64,000 bases of DNA from Rhodanobacter glycinis (GTDB lineage Bacteria; Pseudomonadota; Gammaproteobacteria; Xanthomonadales; Rhodanobacteraceae). Of the stretch, positions 15,119 to 24,912 are shown piece by piece. Each line of letters opens with the position of its first letter. Positions within the stretch are counted from its first letter, which is position 1. Location of the stretch: assembly GCF_900114325.1 (NCBI RefSeq), contig NZ_FOSR01000003.1, positions 1 through 64,000 on the forward strand. Reading direction: 5' to 3'. Below the pieces are notes generated by a model, which was given only the letters and a program-made list of their open reading frames with translations, was not told the origin of the DNA and did no database searches. The translations under genes and the position numbers were made by a program.

Positions 15119-15781
15119 ATGACCGCTGCCACTGCCATTCCGGTACCGCGCTACGCCGACGGCGACGAGCTTGCCAGCAGCGTGATCCATGGCATCGGCA
15201 TCCTGCTCAGCATCGCCGGGCTGGCGGTGCTGGTGGCGTTCGCCGCGATGCATGGTGGTGCCCGCGCAGTCACCGCCAGTGCCGTCTACGGCAGCTCGCT
15301 GATCCTGCTGTACACCGCGTCCACGCTGTATCACACGGTGCGCGGCGAGACGGCCAAACGGTGGCTGCGCATCTGCGACCACATCGCGATCTACCTGCTG
15401 ATTGCGGGTACCTATACGCCATTCACCCTGGTCGCATTGCCGGGTGCCTGGGGCTGGGGACTGTTCGCCACGATCTGGTCGCTGGCCCTGTTGGGCAGCG
15501 CGCTGGAGCTGGGGCTGATGAAGCGCCGTGGCCTTGCGGCCTTGTTGTACGTGGCGATGGGCTGGGTCGGCATGGTGGCGTTCAAGCCACTGCTGGAACA
15601 CCTGCAGGTCGACGGCATGGTGCTGCTGATCGCTGGCGGCGTGGCCTATACGCTGGGCGTGCCGTTCTACCTGTGGCGCAAGCTGCCGTATCACCACGCG
15701 GTATGGCATTTCTTCGTGCTGGCCGGCAGCGTGCTGCATTTCCTCGCGGTGTTGCTGTACGTGCTGCCGGGCGGGCAGTAG
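15119..15781 (+). CDS. Hemolysin III family membrane protein
   Basis: 220-residue seven-helix membrane protein of the HlyIII/PAQR superfamily. Signature pieces are SSVIHGIG near the N-terminus, STLYHTV, DHIAIYLLIAGTYTPF and HAVWHFFV with the metal-binding histidines. Role uncertain; in bacteria it is linked to membrane homeostasis. ATG at 15119 has AGGA nine bases upstream; ATG at 15110 is also in frame. Confidence 0.9.
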   Translation: MTAATAIPVPRYADGDELASSVIHGIGILLSIAGLAVLVAFAAMHGGARAVTASAVYGSSLILLYTASTLYHTVRGETAKRWLRICDHIAIYLLIAGTYTPFTLVALPGAWGWGLFATIWSLALLGSALELGLMKRRGLAALLYVAMGWVGMVAFKPLLEHLQVDGMVLLIAGGVAYTLGVPFYLWRKLPYHHAVWHFFVLAGSVLHFLAVLLYVLPGGQ

Positions 15782-15788
15782 TCACCTT

Positions 15789-16274
15789 TCAGGCAAGCCA
15801 CCAGCCAAAGGCTGCCAGCGCCAGGATCAGCAGCGACAACACCAGCTTGAGCAGGGCGCCGAACAGCAGGCCCAGCCAGGTGCCGATGCCCACATGGGCG
15901 GAACGCAGCACGCTGCCGCTGGAGCCGAACTCGCCGAGCAGGGCGCCAACGAAGGGGCCGAGGATGAGCCCGGGCAGGCCGAAGAACATGCCGACGAGGG
16001 TGCCCAGGGTGGCGCCCCAGATCGCCGCTTTGCTGGCGCCGACCCGCTTGGCCCCGAGCGAGGCGGACACGAAATCCACGGCCACGCCCAGCGCGGCCAG
16101 CCCGCCGAGCAACAGCAGCCACCACAGGCCCAGGTGCTGGTAATTGTCCACTACCGCCGCCAGCCAGATGCCGCCGAAGATCATCGGCAAACCCGGCAGG
16201 GCGGGCAGCACGGTGCCGATCAGGCCGCCGATGATCAGCGCGGCAGCGAGCAGGTAGAGCGCGATGTCCAGCAT
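15789..16274 (-). CDS. DUF456 membrane protein
   Basis: 161-residue protein with about five hydrophobic helices and the glycine-rich pattern GTVLPALPGLPMIFGGI (about 20-36) and FFGLPGLILGPFVGA, both typical of DUF456 proteins. Unknown function. It converges on the hemolysin III gene with only 7 bp between them. Confidence 0.85.
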   Translation of the reverse strand: MLDIALYLLAAALIIGGLIGTVLPALPGLPMIFGGIWLAAVVDNYQHLGLWWLLLLGGLAALGVAVDFVSASLGAKRVGASKAAIWGATLGTLVGMFFGLPGLILGPFVGALLGEFGSSGSVLRSAHVGIGTWLGLLFGALLKLVLSLLILALAAFGWWLA

Positions 16275-16381
16275 GCGGTAACCGTCCGGCGTGGGCGGCA
16301 GGTGTGCCGCGGATCGGCCACAATAGTCCGATCTGGCGATACGGCGGGCAAGCCCGTGCGTTCGCGTCGACCGGAAGCCAC

Positions 16382-17032
16382 GTGCCCAGCCAAGCCACCC
16401 TGCTCAAGGCCGACGAACTCGGCCGCATCGAGATCATCGAGTGCGATGGTGTGCGGATGATCCGTCGCGACATCGGCGCCGCGCGCTGGTGGGCGCGCGC
16501 GTTCGCGCGTCGTGCCGCAGCGCGCGAGGCGCGTGCGCTGGCGAAGCTGGCGGGTGTCGACGGCGTGCCGACACTGCTGGGCTGGGATGGTCGCGAATTG
16601 CTGCGCAGTTACATGGCCGGTCGCCCGATGCAGCAGGCACAGCCACGCGACCGCACCTATTACCGCGACGCGCTGCGCCTGCTCGGCACGCTGCACCGCC
16701 GTGGCATCGTGCACAACGACCTGGCCAAGGAGCCGAACTGGCTGGTGCGTGAAGACGGGAGCCCCGCCGTGGTGGATTTCCAGCTCGCCTGGACCCGCGG
16801 TCGCCGCGGCCCGTTGTTTCGACTGCTGGCGCGCGAAGACTTGCGGCACCTGCTCAAGCACAAGCGTACCTACTGCCCGGACGCGCTGAGTACCCGCCAA
16901 CGCGCCATCCTCTCTACCCCCGCGCCGCACTCACGGCTGTGGCGCGCCACCGGCAAGCGCCTGTACAAACTGATCGCGCGCCGCGTGTTCGGTTATTGGG
17001 ACAACGAGGGCAAGGGGCGCGTGCGGGACTGA
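16382..17032 (+). CDS. Small protein-kinase-fold phosphotransferase
   Basis: 216-residue kinase-like protein of the RIO/Kdo-kinase-like group. Catalytic loop is IVHNDLAKEPNW (His111, Asp113 and Asn119) and the metal aspartate is in VVDFQLAW (D132). It lacks the glycine-rich loop of classical kinases. Substrate may be a lipopolysaccharide sugar or a small molecule. GTG at 16382 with GGAAG five bases upstream is the likely start; a longer frame overlaps the divergent DUF456 promoter. Confidence 0.8.
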   Translation: MPSQATLLKADELGRIEIIECDGVRMIRRDIGAARWWARAFARRAAAREARALAKLAGVDGVPTLLGWDGRELLRSYMAGRPMQQAQPRDRTYYRDALRLLGTLHRRGIVHNDLAKEPNWLVREDGSPAVVDFQLAWTRGRRGPLFRLLAREDLRHLLKHKRTYCPDALSTRQRAILSTPAPHSRLWRATGKRLYKLIARRVFGYWDNEGKGRVRD

Positions 17033-17170
17033 TGCGCAACTGTCGCAAGTAGCACCCGGACGGCGCAGCCGGCGGATCGCTGTCATTGCCGTGTAACATC
17101 GCCTCTTTGCGGGTGCCATTCCGACCTGGGCGAAGCGTGGAAAGGGCCAGGCTTCGCTGTTGCGGGCGTA

Positions 17171-19081
17171 ATGAGTCGCGGCGCCTCACTATCAAAGGGA
17201 CGATTTCGGGTGAAGGCAGCTTTCCTGTCGCGCCACGGCTTTCACGCCGTGTTCTTTGCCGTGTTGTATGCGTGTTACCTGTACGCCATTTTCGGCGTGG
17301 CGAATCTCGGCGATATCGGGAACTTGGCGCACTCGTGTGCGCGGGTGGTTGCGGCGGCGATCGAGCTGGCATGGTTCTATCTGGTGGGTTTGTACCTGCT
17401 GCGGCGCTGGGTCGTGACACGACGGCTGGCCTGGTTCGCGTTGTACATGCTGCTGGCTGCGCTGGTGTGCCTGGGGTATGCGGCACAGATGTATTCGATT
17501 TACCTGTCGAACAATTTCATCAGTGCCTTGGCCATGCAAAACCTGGATTCGGTGACTGTCACCCAGTCCACCATGGAGTGGGTGGTGCTTGGCAGCGGCC
17601 TGGGGTGGCTGGTCTTGCTGGCCGTGTTTGCCTGGCGACGTCGGCAAGATATCGATGGATGGCTTGGAGGGCGTCGATGGATGGCCGCCCTCGTGGTGGT
17701 CACGGTGCTGTATGCCTATGTGCTGACCCAGCAGCGGCGGCGGATCGTGCTGGAGCCGGATTATCGGCAGGTGCCCGTGGCCAGCTTGCTGGTCAATGCT
17801 GGCGTGGCCGTGACTCAGGGCGACGATCACGTGACGGGCACGTTCGCCATGCTCAACGGCAGGGCCTGCCTGACGGACCCGGTGGCAGGCAAGGTCGCCG
17901 GTTATCCCTTGGAGAAGGGCGTGGTGTTCACGCGCGCGCTGCCTTTCGAGCCGGTCGGTGGAGCAGCGGCGCAGCCCAATGTCATCGTGATCTTCACCGA
18001 AGGTACGTCGACGCGGTTGATCGGGGCTTACGGGGGGCATTATCCCGGGCTGACTCCGAACATTGACCGATTGGCGGCACGGTCGATGAAGGTGACCGAT
18101 TACTACAACCACACCGCCGCGACCTATCGCGGCATCGTCGGTCAGACGTCTTCCGGTTTCTTGTTTGCCGGCGGTAGCGAGAAGGATGGCTGGGCGAACG
18201 GTGGGCGCCTTGCTGCCATTCATCGCCAGACGCTGGCGACCATCCTGGGTGGGCATGGCTACGACACCTATTTCTTCGAGCCCGAACATGATGGCTCGCC
18301 GTTCGGCCACATGGTCCGGTCGCTCGGTTTCGGCGGCATCTATACGTTCGACAAGGTGTCCGCACTGCTGCACGGCAAGGTGACCGTGCAGGACCAGACC
18401 GACCAGCTTGACGACAGCAGCCTGTTCCGCGGCCTGACCGCTTTCCTGCAGGCGCGTGCACAGAAGACTGATGACAAGCCGTTTTTCGTGGCGACCTACA
18501 ACATCGGCACGCACGCCTTCATTCCGATGGTGAAGGGTGGTCATGCTTACGGTGACGGCCACAGCCGCGTGTTGAACAAGCTGCACAACTACGATGCCGC
18601 CGTCGGTGCGTTCCTGGAGTATTTCGATGCCAGCCCGTACGCGAAGAACACCATCGTGGTATTCACCGCCGACCATGCGACCTATCCGGATGCGCCGTAT
18701 CGCGAGGTCGCCGGCAAGGACCTGAAGCCGTACTTCGTGGACCGCATCCCGCTGCTGATCCATGACCCGACGCATCATTTGCCAGCGGTATTCGATGCCC
18801 AAGGGCGCAACTCGCTCGACATGGCGCCCACGCTGCTGCAGTTGCTGGGCATTCGGTCGGTGTCGAACAGTTTTCTCGGCGCGTCGTTGTTCGAGCCACG
18901 CAGCCTGCCGCTGGGCATCACGGCGCTGGGGGATGGCTTCTTCATCACCACCCCGGCGGGGGTGAATGCCATGCCGGAAGTGCCGCCCGTACTGAAAGCG
19001 GTGGCCGAGTGCGAGAAGGGCGTGGTCGAGACTTACTACAAGCTCGAGGAAAAGAACCGTCTGTTCAAGCCCGGCGCCTGA
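17171..19081 (+). CDS. LTA-synthase-like sulfatase-fold transferase
   Basis: 636-residue inner-membrane protein with four to five N-terminal helices (about 24-190) and a periplasmic alkaline-phosphatase-superfamily domain. Metal and nucleophile sites: NVIVIFTEGTS (E277), YNHTAATYRG (Thr near 315-318) and VVFTADHAT. Family members move phosphoglycerol or phosphoethanolamine onto glucans, lipid A or teichoic acids. In a Gram-negative it is most likely an OpgB-like or lipid-modifying enzyme; the exact acceptor is unknown. Confidence 0.85.
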   Translation: MSRGASLSKGRFRVKAAFLSRHGFHAVFFAVLYACYLYAIFGVANLGDIGNLAHSCARVVAAAIELAWFYLVGLYLLRRWVVTRRLAWFALYMLLAALVCLGYAAQMYSIYLSNNFISALAMQNLDSVTVTQSTMEWVVLGSGLGWLVLLAVFAWRRRQDIDGWLGGRRWMAALVVVTVLYAYVLTQQRRRIVLEPDYRQVPVASLLVNAGVAVTQGDDHVTGTFAMLNGRACLTDPVAGKVAGYPLEKGVVFTRALPFEPVGGAAAQPNVIVIFTEGTSTRLIGAYGGHYPGLTPNIDRLAARSMKVTDYYNHTAATYRGIVGQTSSGFLFAGGSEKDGWANGGRLAAIHRQTLATILGGHGYDTYFFEPEHDGSPFGHMVRSLGFGGIYTFDKVSALLHGKVTVQDQTDQLDDSSLFRGLTAFLQARAQKTDDKPFFVATYNIGTHAFIPMVKGGHAYGDGHSRVLNKLHNYDAAVGAFLEYFDASPYAKNTIVVFTADHATYPDAPYREVAGKDLKPYFVDRIPLLIHDPTHHLPAVFDAQGRNSLDMAPTLLQLLGIRSVSNSFLGASLFEPRSLPLGITALGDGFFITTPAGVNAMPEVPPVLKAVAECEKGVVETYYKLEEKNRLFKPGA

Positions 19082-19113
19082 GCGGCACCTGCCCGGGCTG
19101 GACCACGCAGGCC

Positions 19114-19890
19114 TTATTTCTCCACGAACGCCCGCTCGATCACGTAATCGCCCGGCTCGCGGGTGCGCGGCGAGGCCTGGAAGCCGCGACCATCGAGCAG
19201 GGCGCACAGGTCGTCCAGCATGGCCGGGCTGCCGCACATCATCACGCGGTCGGTCTCGGGGTTGAGCGGAGGCAAGCCGGTGGCCTGGCTCATCACGTTG
19301 TCGGCGATGGCGTCGGTGATGCGGCCACGGTGGCGGAATGGCTCGCGGGTGACGGTGGGGTAGTAGATCAGCTTCTCGCGCACCAGCTCGCCCAGGTATT
19401 CGTGCTGCGGCAACTCGTGTTCCAGGTAGTGGGCGTAGGCCAGGTCGTTGATGTGACGCACGCCGTGGGCCAGCACGATCTTCTCGTAGCGTTCGTAGGT
19501 GTCCGGGTCGCGGATGATGCTCATGAACGGCGCCAGCCCGGTGCCGGTACCCAACAGGTACAGGTGCTTGCCGGGCTTGAGATCGGTCAGCACCAGGGTG
19601 CCGGTGGGCTTGCGCGTGACCACCAACGGGTCGCCGGGCTTCAGGTGCTGCAGACGCGAGGTGAGCGGGCCGTCGGGCACCTTGATCGAGAAGAATTCCA
19701 GGTGCTCTTCCCAGCTGGCGCTGGCGATCGAATAGGCGCGCATCAGCGGACGACCTTCCGTTTCCACACCGATCATCACGAACTGGCCGCTGTCGAAGCG
19801 GAAGCCCGGGTCGCGCGTGGTGCGGAAGGAAAACAGCGTGTCGTTCCAGTGATGCACGTCGATCACGTGCTCGGTCGCCATGGCTACCAT
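19114..19890 (-). CDS. fpr: Ferredoxin-NADP(+) reductase
   Basis: About 258-residue FAD enzyme exchanging electrons between NADPH and ferredoxin/flavodoxin, used in oxidative-stress defence and Fe-S supply. FAD-binding RAYSIAS (about 56-62), NADP-binding GTGTGLAPF, and the C-terminal FVEK end characteristic of the bacterial subclass I Fpr group. ATG at 19890 (or 19881) chosen; the frame before it is low-complexity. The 7Fe ferredoxin at 49551 is a possible partner. Confidence 0.92.
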   Translation of the reverse strand: MVAMATEHVIDVHHWNDTLFSFRTTRDPGFRFDSGQFVMIGVETEGRPLMRAYSIASASWEEHLEFFSIKVPDGPLTSRLQHLKPGDPLVVTRKPTGTLVLTDLKPGKHLYLLGTGTGLAPFMSIIRDPDTYERYEKIVLAHGVRHINDLAYAHYLEHELPQHEYLGELVREKLIYYPTVTREPFRHRGRITDAIADNVMSQATGLPPLNPETDRVMMCGSPAMLDDLCALLDGRGFQASPRTREPGDYVIERAFVEK

Positions 19891-20099
19891 GATGTCTTCG
19901 TCTCGAATTGCGGGTCGGGGTAAACGCGCCACCGTCTGGGCGGCAGCGAGACTCGCGTGGGAGGGCGTGGGCCGGGGAACCTGGCGAGTGGCGGCGCGCG
20001 GACGCGGCGCTGGCGCCATTTTACGCGATTCGAGGGCTCCCCGCCCGCCGCGTTCTGCGGCATCATCCGGCGTTCGGATTCCAGCAGGGAGAGAGAGGC

Positions 20100-20735
20100 A
20101 TGGGCAGTCGGGTACAGGAACCCATTTCGGACCACCACGTCGGCCAGCGTCACCTCGATCGGCTGGTCATGCTGTCCGACGGCGTGTTCGCCATCGCCAT
20201 CACGCTGTCGGCTATCGAGATCAAGCCTGATGCCGCTCCCGGCCAGAGTTTGTGGCAGGCCTGGTCGATACCGCTGCTGGTCTATTTCTTCAGCTTCCTG
20301 TTCATTGGCACGGTGTGGTTCTACCACCGGCGCATGGTGGCGCATCTGCGCGACATCGATACCATCGGCAGTGCCATCAACCTGGTGCTGCTCAGCGTGG
20401 TGGCCCTGATGCCCGTGGTGAATCGCAACGTGTTCACCAGCGAGTTCCATGCCCTGGGCGTGCCGATTTTCGCCGGCATGCTGGTGGTGACTTTTCTCTG
20501 CCTGGCCGCGTTCTGGATCTACGTGGTGTACGTGGCCAAGCTGGCGCCTGACTTGCCCCGCGCGATGGCCGTACTGTGGCTGATCGAAATGGTCAGTCCC
20601 GTCGTGGGCGCGCTTGGCGTGGCCTTGTACGACAGGCAGCACTGGATCGCCCTGGCCGTCATGATCGTGGTTTTCCTGGCGCTGCTGGTCGTGCGGACCC
20701 GAGCCGCGAAACGCGCCGCGAAGCCGGACGCCTGA
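20100..20735 (+). CDS. TMEM175/DUF1211 family channel
   Basis: 211-residue integral membrane protein with six hydrophobic helices; helix 1 carries the family signature LSDGVFAIAITL (about 26-37), which lines the pore in bacterial TMEM175 potassium channels. A GGGAGAGAGAGG ribosome-binding site precedes the ATG by one base spacing from a purine run. Divergent from fpr. Confidence 0.88.
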   Translation: MGSRVQEPISDHHVGQRHLDRLVMLSDGVFAIAITLSAIEIKPDAAPGQSLWQAWSIPLLVYFFSFLFIGTVWFYHRRMVAHLRDIDTIGSAINLVLLSVVALMPVVNRNVFTSEFHALGVPIFAGMLVVTFLCLAAFWIYVVYVAKLAPDLPRAMAVLWLIEMVSPVVGALGVALYDRQHWIALAVMIVVFLALLVVRTRAAKRAAKPDA

Positions 20736-20812
20736 TCCCGGCTGATGGAACATGGGCACTGCAACCGCCTGAATCGGCGGACCGCGGCACCTCTGCCCGT
20801 ACAATAGCCGGC

Positions 20813-21808
20813 GTGAACACGCCGCCCGCCATCCCCGAACTCGCCGAACCCTGGCGCCTGTCCGTCGCGCCGATGATGGACTGGACCGATCGGCACTGCC
20901 GCTATTTCCATCGTCTGCTGTCGCCGCATGCGCGGCTGTATACCGAGATGGTGACCAGTGCGGCGCTGGTGCGCGGGCGGCAATTGCGCTTGCTGGAGCA
21001 CAGCCAGCAGGAACATCCGGTGGCGCTGCAGCTGGGTGGCAGCGAACCGGGCGAGTTGGCGCAGGCCGCGCGCTTCGGCGCCGAAGCCGGCTACGACGAG
21101 ATCAATCTCAACGTGGGTTGTCCGTCTGATCGCGTGCAGTCGGGTCGTTTCGGTGCCTGCCTGATGTACGAGCCGGCGCTGGTGGCCGATTGCGTGAAGG
21201 CGATGCGTGACGCGGTGTCCGTACCGGTGACGGTGAAGTGCCGCATCGGCGTGGATGACCAGGACGACTACGCCGGCCTGCAGCATTTCACCGAAACCAT
21301 GCTGGAAGCCGGCGTCGGCGTGCTGGTGGTGCATGCGCGCAAGGCGTGGCTGAAAGGCTTGAGCCCGAAGGAGAATCGCGAGATTCCGCCGCTGGATTAC
21401 GAGCGCGTCTACCGCCTCAAGCGCGAATTTCCGCAACTGGTGGTGGCGATCAACGGCGGCGTGACCACGGTGGAGCAGGTGCGTGCGCATCTGGCCCAGG
21501 TGGATGGGGTGATGCTGGGGCGCGCGGCCTATCACGATCCCTGGTTGCTGGCACGGCTGGAGACAGCGCTGTACGGCGAGCCGTTGCCGGAGCGCGAGGT
21601 GGTGCTGCAGCACCTGCGCCCGTATGTCGAGGCGGAGCTGGCGCGTGGCACGGCGCTCAAGCACATCACGCGGCATCTACTCGGCCTGTACCAAGGTGAG
21701 CCCGGCGCGCGGGGGTTCCGGCGGGTGCTCAGCGAGGGCGCCCATCAGCCTGGCGCGGGTTGGGCATTGCTGGAGCAGGCGTTGCCGTCAAGACACGCTG
21801 CGGCGTGA
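20813..21808 (+). CDS. dusA: tRNA-dihydrouridine(20/20a) synthase
   Basis: 331-residue FMN enzyme reducing U20/U20a in tRNA D-loops. TIM-barrel start APMMDWTDRHCRYF, catalytic-cysteine motif NVGCPSDRVQSGRFGACLM split by the usual spacing, VKCRIGVDD, and GRAAYHDPW, which is specific to DusA. GTG at 20813 chosen, 6 bases after a CAATAGCCG stretch. The gene stands alone. Confidence 0.95.
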   Translation: MNTPPAIPELAEPWRLSVAPMMDWTDRHCRYFHRLLSPHARLYTEMVTSAALVRGRQLRLLEHSQQEHPVALQLGGSEPGELAQAARFGAEAGYDEINLNVGCPSDRVQSGRFGACLMYEPALVADCVKAMRDAVSVPVTVKCRIGVDDQDDYAGLQHFTETMLEAGVGVLVVHARKAWLKGLSPKENREIPPLDYERVYRLKREFPQLVVAINGGVTTVEQVRAHLAQVDGVMLGRAAYHDPWLLARLETALYGEPLPEREVVLQHLRPYVEAELARGTALKHITRHLLGLYQGEPGARGFRRVLSEGAHQPGAGWALLEQALPSRHAAA

Positions 21809-21897
21809 CAGGTATCGGCCGTCCGGTCAGTATTCAGCCCGGGTTTCCCACTATGGGAGGATAGCGGGCCGATGCCCGGGGTAGATCACGAGGCGAC

Positions 21898-22218
21898 ATG
21901 GCATTGAAGTTCCATCCTGCGGTGCTGCTTTGCACTGGCCTGCTGCTGGCGGCGACGGCCGCGGCCCAGCAACCGCCAGCCACGGCCCAGACGCTGGACC
22001 AGGCAGTGATCCAGGTGCAGCAGAAGACCAGCGGCAAGGTACTGTCGGCCGAGCAGCGACACGTCGGGCGACGGCTGGAGTACCGCATCAAGGTACTCAC
22101 GCCGGAGGGGCACGTGCAGGTGGTGACCATCGAGGCCGCTTCCGCACGCCACCCTTCCGCGGCATCATCCACCAAGAATCCCGCCGGTAACGGCGGCGGC
22201 AACAAGGAGAAACACTGA
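21898..22218 (+). CDS. PepSY-like periplasmic protein
   Basis: 106 residues with a signal peptide ending in ATAAAQQ (about 19-25) and one PepSY-like domain: AVIQVQQKTSGKVLSAEQ then YRIKVLTPEGHVQVVTI. The C-terminus is Ser/Gly/Lys rich. It overlaps the response-regulator start (TGATG), so the three genes to 24294 form an operon. It likely senses or modulates the histidine kinase from the periplasm (inference). Confidence 0.82.
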   Translation: MALKFHPAVLLCTGLLLAATAAAQQPPATAQTLDQAVIQVQQKTSGKVLSAEQRHVGRRLEYRIKVLTPEGHVQVVTIEAASARHPSAASSTKNPAGNGGGNKEKH

Positions 22219-22910
22219 TGCGCATCCTTCTGGTTGAAGACGAGGCGCCGTTGCGCGAGACGCTCGCCGCGCGCCTGAAGCGCGACGGCTTCGCCGTCGA
22301 TGCCGCGCAGGACGGTGAAGAAGGCATTTACATGGGGCGCGAGGTGCCGTTCGACCTGGCGATCATCGACCTGGGACTGCCCAAGATGTCGGGCATGGAG
22401 CTGATCAAGGCCCTGCGCGAAGCGGGCCAGCGTTATCCCATCCTGATCCTCACCGCGCGTGGCGGCTGGCAGGACAAGGTCGAGGGCCTCAAGCAGGGCG
22501 CCGACGACTATCTGGTCAAGCCGTTCCACGTCGAGGAACTGCTGGCGCGCATCAACGCGCTGGTACGTCGCGCCAGCGGCTGGTCCAAGCCGGTGCTGGC
22601 CTGTGGCCCGATCAAGCTGGACACCACTGCCCAGACGGTGTCGGTGGATGGCAAACTGGTCGACCTTACCAGCTACGAATACAAGGTGCTGGAATACCTG
22701 ATGCTGCACGCGGGCGAGCTGGTGTCCAAGGCCGACCTCACCGAGCACATCTATCAGCAGGACTTCGACCGCGATTCCAACGTGCTGGAGGTTTTCATCG
22801 GCCGCCTGCGCAGGAAGCTGGACCCGGAGGCCGCCCTCAAACCCATCGAGACGGTACGTGGACGCGGATACCGCTTTGCCATCCCCCGCAGCGAAAACGA
22901 CGACGACTGA
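22218..22910 (+). CDS. phoP: OmpR/PhoP-family response regulator
   Basis: 230-residue regulator: receiver domain with acidic pocket EDE (7-9), phospho-acceptor D51 and the lysine of VKPFHVEELL (about 101), then a winged-helix DNA-binding domain ending in VRGRGYRF. It pairs with the kinase at 22858. The naming follows PhoP-like proteins of xanthomonads; the actual stimulus is not visible. Confidence 0.88.
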   Translation: MRILLVEDEAPLRETLAARLKRDGFAVDAAQDGEEGIYMGREVPFDLAIIDLGLPKMSGMELIKALREAGQRYPILILTARGGWQDKVEGLKQGADDYLVKPFHVEELLARINALVRRASGWSKPVLACGPIKLDTTAQTVSVDGKLVDLTSYEYKVLEYLMLHAGELVSKADLTEHIYQQDFDRDSNVLEVFIGRLRRKLDPEAALKPIETVRGRGYRFAIPRSENDDD

Positions 22911-24294
22911 CAGCACCCCGCCGCCGCGCCCGTTTTCGCTGGCGGCGCGTGCGGCACTGGCCACCGGATTGGTGCTGGCCGCCTTCCTCGGCGCGATCGG
23001 GTTGACCCTGTCCAAGACCAACGCGGACAGTGCACTCAACGCGCTGCAGGATCGGCTGTACAACTTCACCATTGCCTACATGGCCGGTACGGACGTCAGT
23101 CGTTACGGCCGTCCGTTGATGCCCGACTCGACCCCCGACCCGCGCTTCTCGCGACCGGGTTCGGGCCTGTATGCGGTGGTATTGGGCGACCACGACTTTC
23201 GCTGGGAATCCTCCTCGGCGATCGGTCGCGACTTCGATTTCCTGCAGCCGCTCAAGCCGGGCGAGCAACGCTTCACCGGGCCGGTGGATACGCGCATGGG
23301 GCGGCTGTACTACTACAGCTACGGGGTGCTGCTGGACTTGCCCGAGCGCAAGCCGGTGCACCTCACCTTCACCGTGGCGCAAACCGAGGAACAGCTCGCC
23401 AACAGCAACGAGGTGTACCGGCGCAGCCTGATCGGCTGGCTGGCCACGCTGGGTGTGCTGCTGATCGTGCTGCAGTTGCTGCTGCTGCGCTGGAGCCTGA
23501 CGCCGCTGCGCAAGGTGTCCAGCGACATGAGTCGGGTCGAGCGTGGCAACAGCGATCACCTGGACAGCCAGTATCCGCTGGAACTGACCGGCCTCACCGA
23601 GCGTATCAATGCCTTCATCGACAGCGAACGCGAGCAGCGCACGCGTTACCGCAACACGCTGGCCGATCTGGCGCACAGCCTGAAGACGCCGCTGGCGGTG
23701 ATCCGTTCGCAGGTGGAATCGGCCGCCGCCGAACGGCCACAGTTGCGCGATGCGTTGCTGGACCAGGTGCGCCGCATGGACGAACTGGTGGCCTACCAGC
23801 TGGCCCGCGCCGCCACCTCCGGCCGGCAGACCTTTGCCACCGCCGTGCCGCTGGCCGGGCATGCCGAGGATCTGGTGCGCAGTCTGGAGAAGGTCTACGC
23901 GGCCAAAAATGTACTTTGCGAATTCGACATCGAGGAAGGCGCGGCCTTCCATGGCGAACAGGGCGACCTGCTCGAGCTGATGGGCAACCTGCTGGAAAAC
24001 GCCTTCAAGTGGGCCGGCCACCACGTGTTGCTGGTGGCGAAGATCGAGCCGGAAGCGGGCCGCGCGCGGCCGGGCCTGTGGTTGAGCGTGGAAGATGACG
24101 GTCCCGGCATCCCCGCCGACAAGATCGAGAAAGTGCTGCAGCGTGGCGTGCGCGGCGACGAACGCGTGCAAGGCCACGGCATCGGCCTGTCCATCGTGCA
24201 GGACATCGTGCGTGCCTATCGGGGTGAATTGACGGTGGATGGCTCGCCCGAATTCGGTGGTGCCCGCTTCAGCGTGCAGTTCCCGGCCAGCTGA
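22858..24294 (+). CDS. phoQ: PhoQ-like sensor histidine kinase
   Basis: 478-residue kinase with two membrane helices (about 33-51 and 191-211), a periplasmic sensor of about 140 residues, a HAMP segment, the dimerisation helix LADLAHSLKTPLAVI (H273), and ATPase boxes NLLENAFKW, DDGPGIP and GHGIGLSIV. The GTG start overlaps the regulator gene by 53 bp, which is long; a later start (for example TTG at 22873) cannot be excluded. The periplasmic part is acidic in places, as in cation-sensing PhoQ. Confidence 0.88.
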   Translation: MDADTALPSPAAKTTTTDSTPPPRPFSLAARAALATGLVLAAFLGAIGLTLSKTNADSALNALQDRLYNFTIAYMAGTDVSRYGRPLMPDSTPDPRFSRPGSGLYAVVLGDHDFRWESSSAIGRDFDFLQPLKPGEQRFTGPVDTRMGRLYYYSYGVLLDLPERKPVHLTFTVAQTEEQLANSNEVYRRSLIGWLATLGVLLIVLQLLLLRWSLTPLRKVSSDMSRVERGNSDHLDSQYPLELTGLTERINAFIDSEREQRTRYRNTLADLAHSLKTPLAVIRSQVESAAAERPQLRDALLDQVRRMDELVAYQLARAATSGRQTFATAVPLAGHAEDLVRSLEKVYAAKNVLCEFDIEEGAAFHGEQGDLLELMGNLLENAFKWAGHHVLLVAKIEPEAGRARPGLWLSVEDDGPGIPADKIEKVLQRGVRGDERVQGHGIGLSIVQDIVRAYRGELTVDGSPEFGGARFSVQFPAS

Positions 24295-24417
24295 GATCTT
24301 GCTTACGCGCGGTCAGCTTCGCTGACTTGGCGCGCCCGTGGCACACGAGGAAACGCCAGCGCTTCGCCTGGGCTGGCGCGCTGGCCAGGTTTCGCGGCAG
24401 AACCGCGAACTGCGGAG

Positions 24418-24756
24418 TTACTGGATCGAACCGGGCAGCAACGATTGCCAACCCAGGCTTACCCGGTGTGACTGCGCCGGTGCGGCATCGTCGCTGCCGC
24501 CACTGCCGGAAATGGTGCTGTCGCCGCGGCTGCTGGTGGAATTGCTGCCTTGGGTGGCGGGCGCGGTCGTGTGCGCAAGGCCCACGCTTTCGCCGCCGGA
24601 AGCCGTGGCGTCGCGGCTGCTGCCGCCGTCGGCAGTAGTGCTGTGGGCGCAGTCGCCAGCGCCAGCGCTTCCCGCGTCGACGTTGGTGGCGGCATGTGCC
24701 GTGGCCACAAGGCCCAAGGCAAACACGCATCCGGTCAGCAAGTGTATGGCACGCAT
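24418..24756 (-). CDS. Exported Ser/Gly/Thr-rich small protein
   Basis: 112 residues: a signal peptide (MRAIHLLTGCVFALGLVATAHA, about 1-22) and a mature part that is mostly Ser, Gly, Ala, Asp and Thr, with two cysteines at most and no recognisable fold, ending in SLGWQSLLPGSIQ. Likely periplasmic or secreted and disordered. Converges on phoQ across a gap of about 120 bp. Confidence 0.6.
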   Translation of the reverse strand: MRAIHLLTGCVFALGLVATAHAATNVDAGSAGAGDCAHSTTADGGSSRDATASGGESVGLAHTTAPATQGSNSTSSRGDSTISGSGGSDDAAPAQSHRVSLGWQSLLPGSIQ

Positions 24757-24912
24757 GGCGATCAACCCCTTTGATGCACAGGCCAGTGCGGGATCGTCCC
24801 AGAATTGGCCAGGGGATGCCAGTGCCGCGATCCGGACGGGAATGTCGGGGCTCTCACAGGCTAGAATCCGCCGGATGACTTCTTCGATGCCACCGCCGGA
24901 CAGCGGCCGCTG

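Noticed and set aside
17192-19237. Very long minus-strand frames opposite real genes (also 60445-62439 and 22837-24177)
   Set aside because: Shadow frames caused by high third-position GC; His/Arg/Gln-rich, no domains, and antisense to firmly identified genes.
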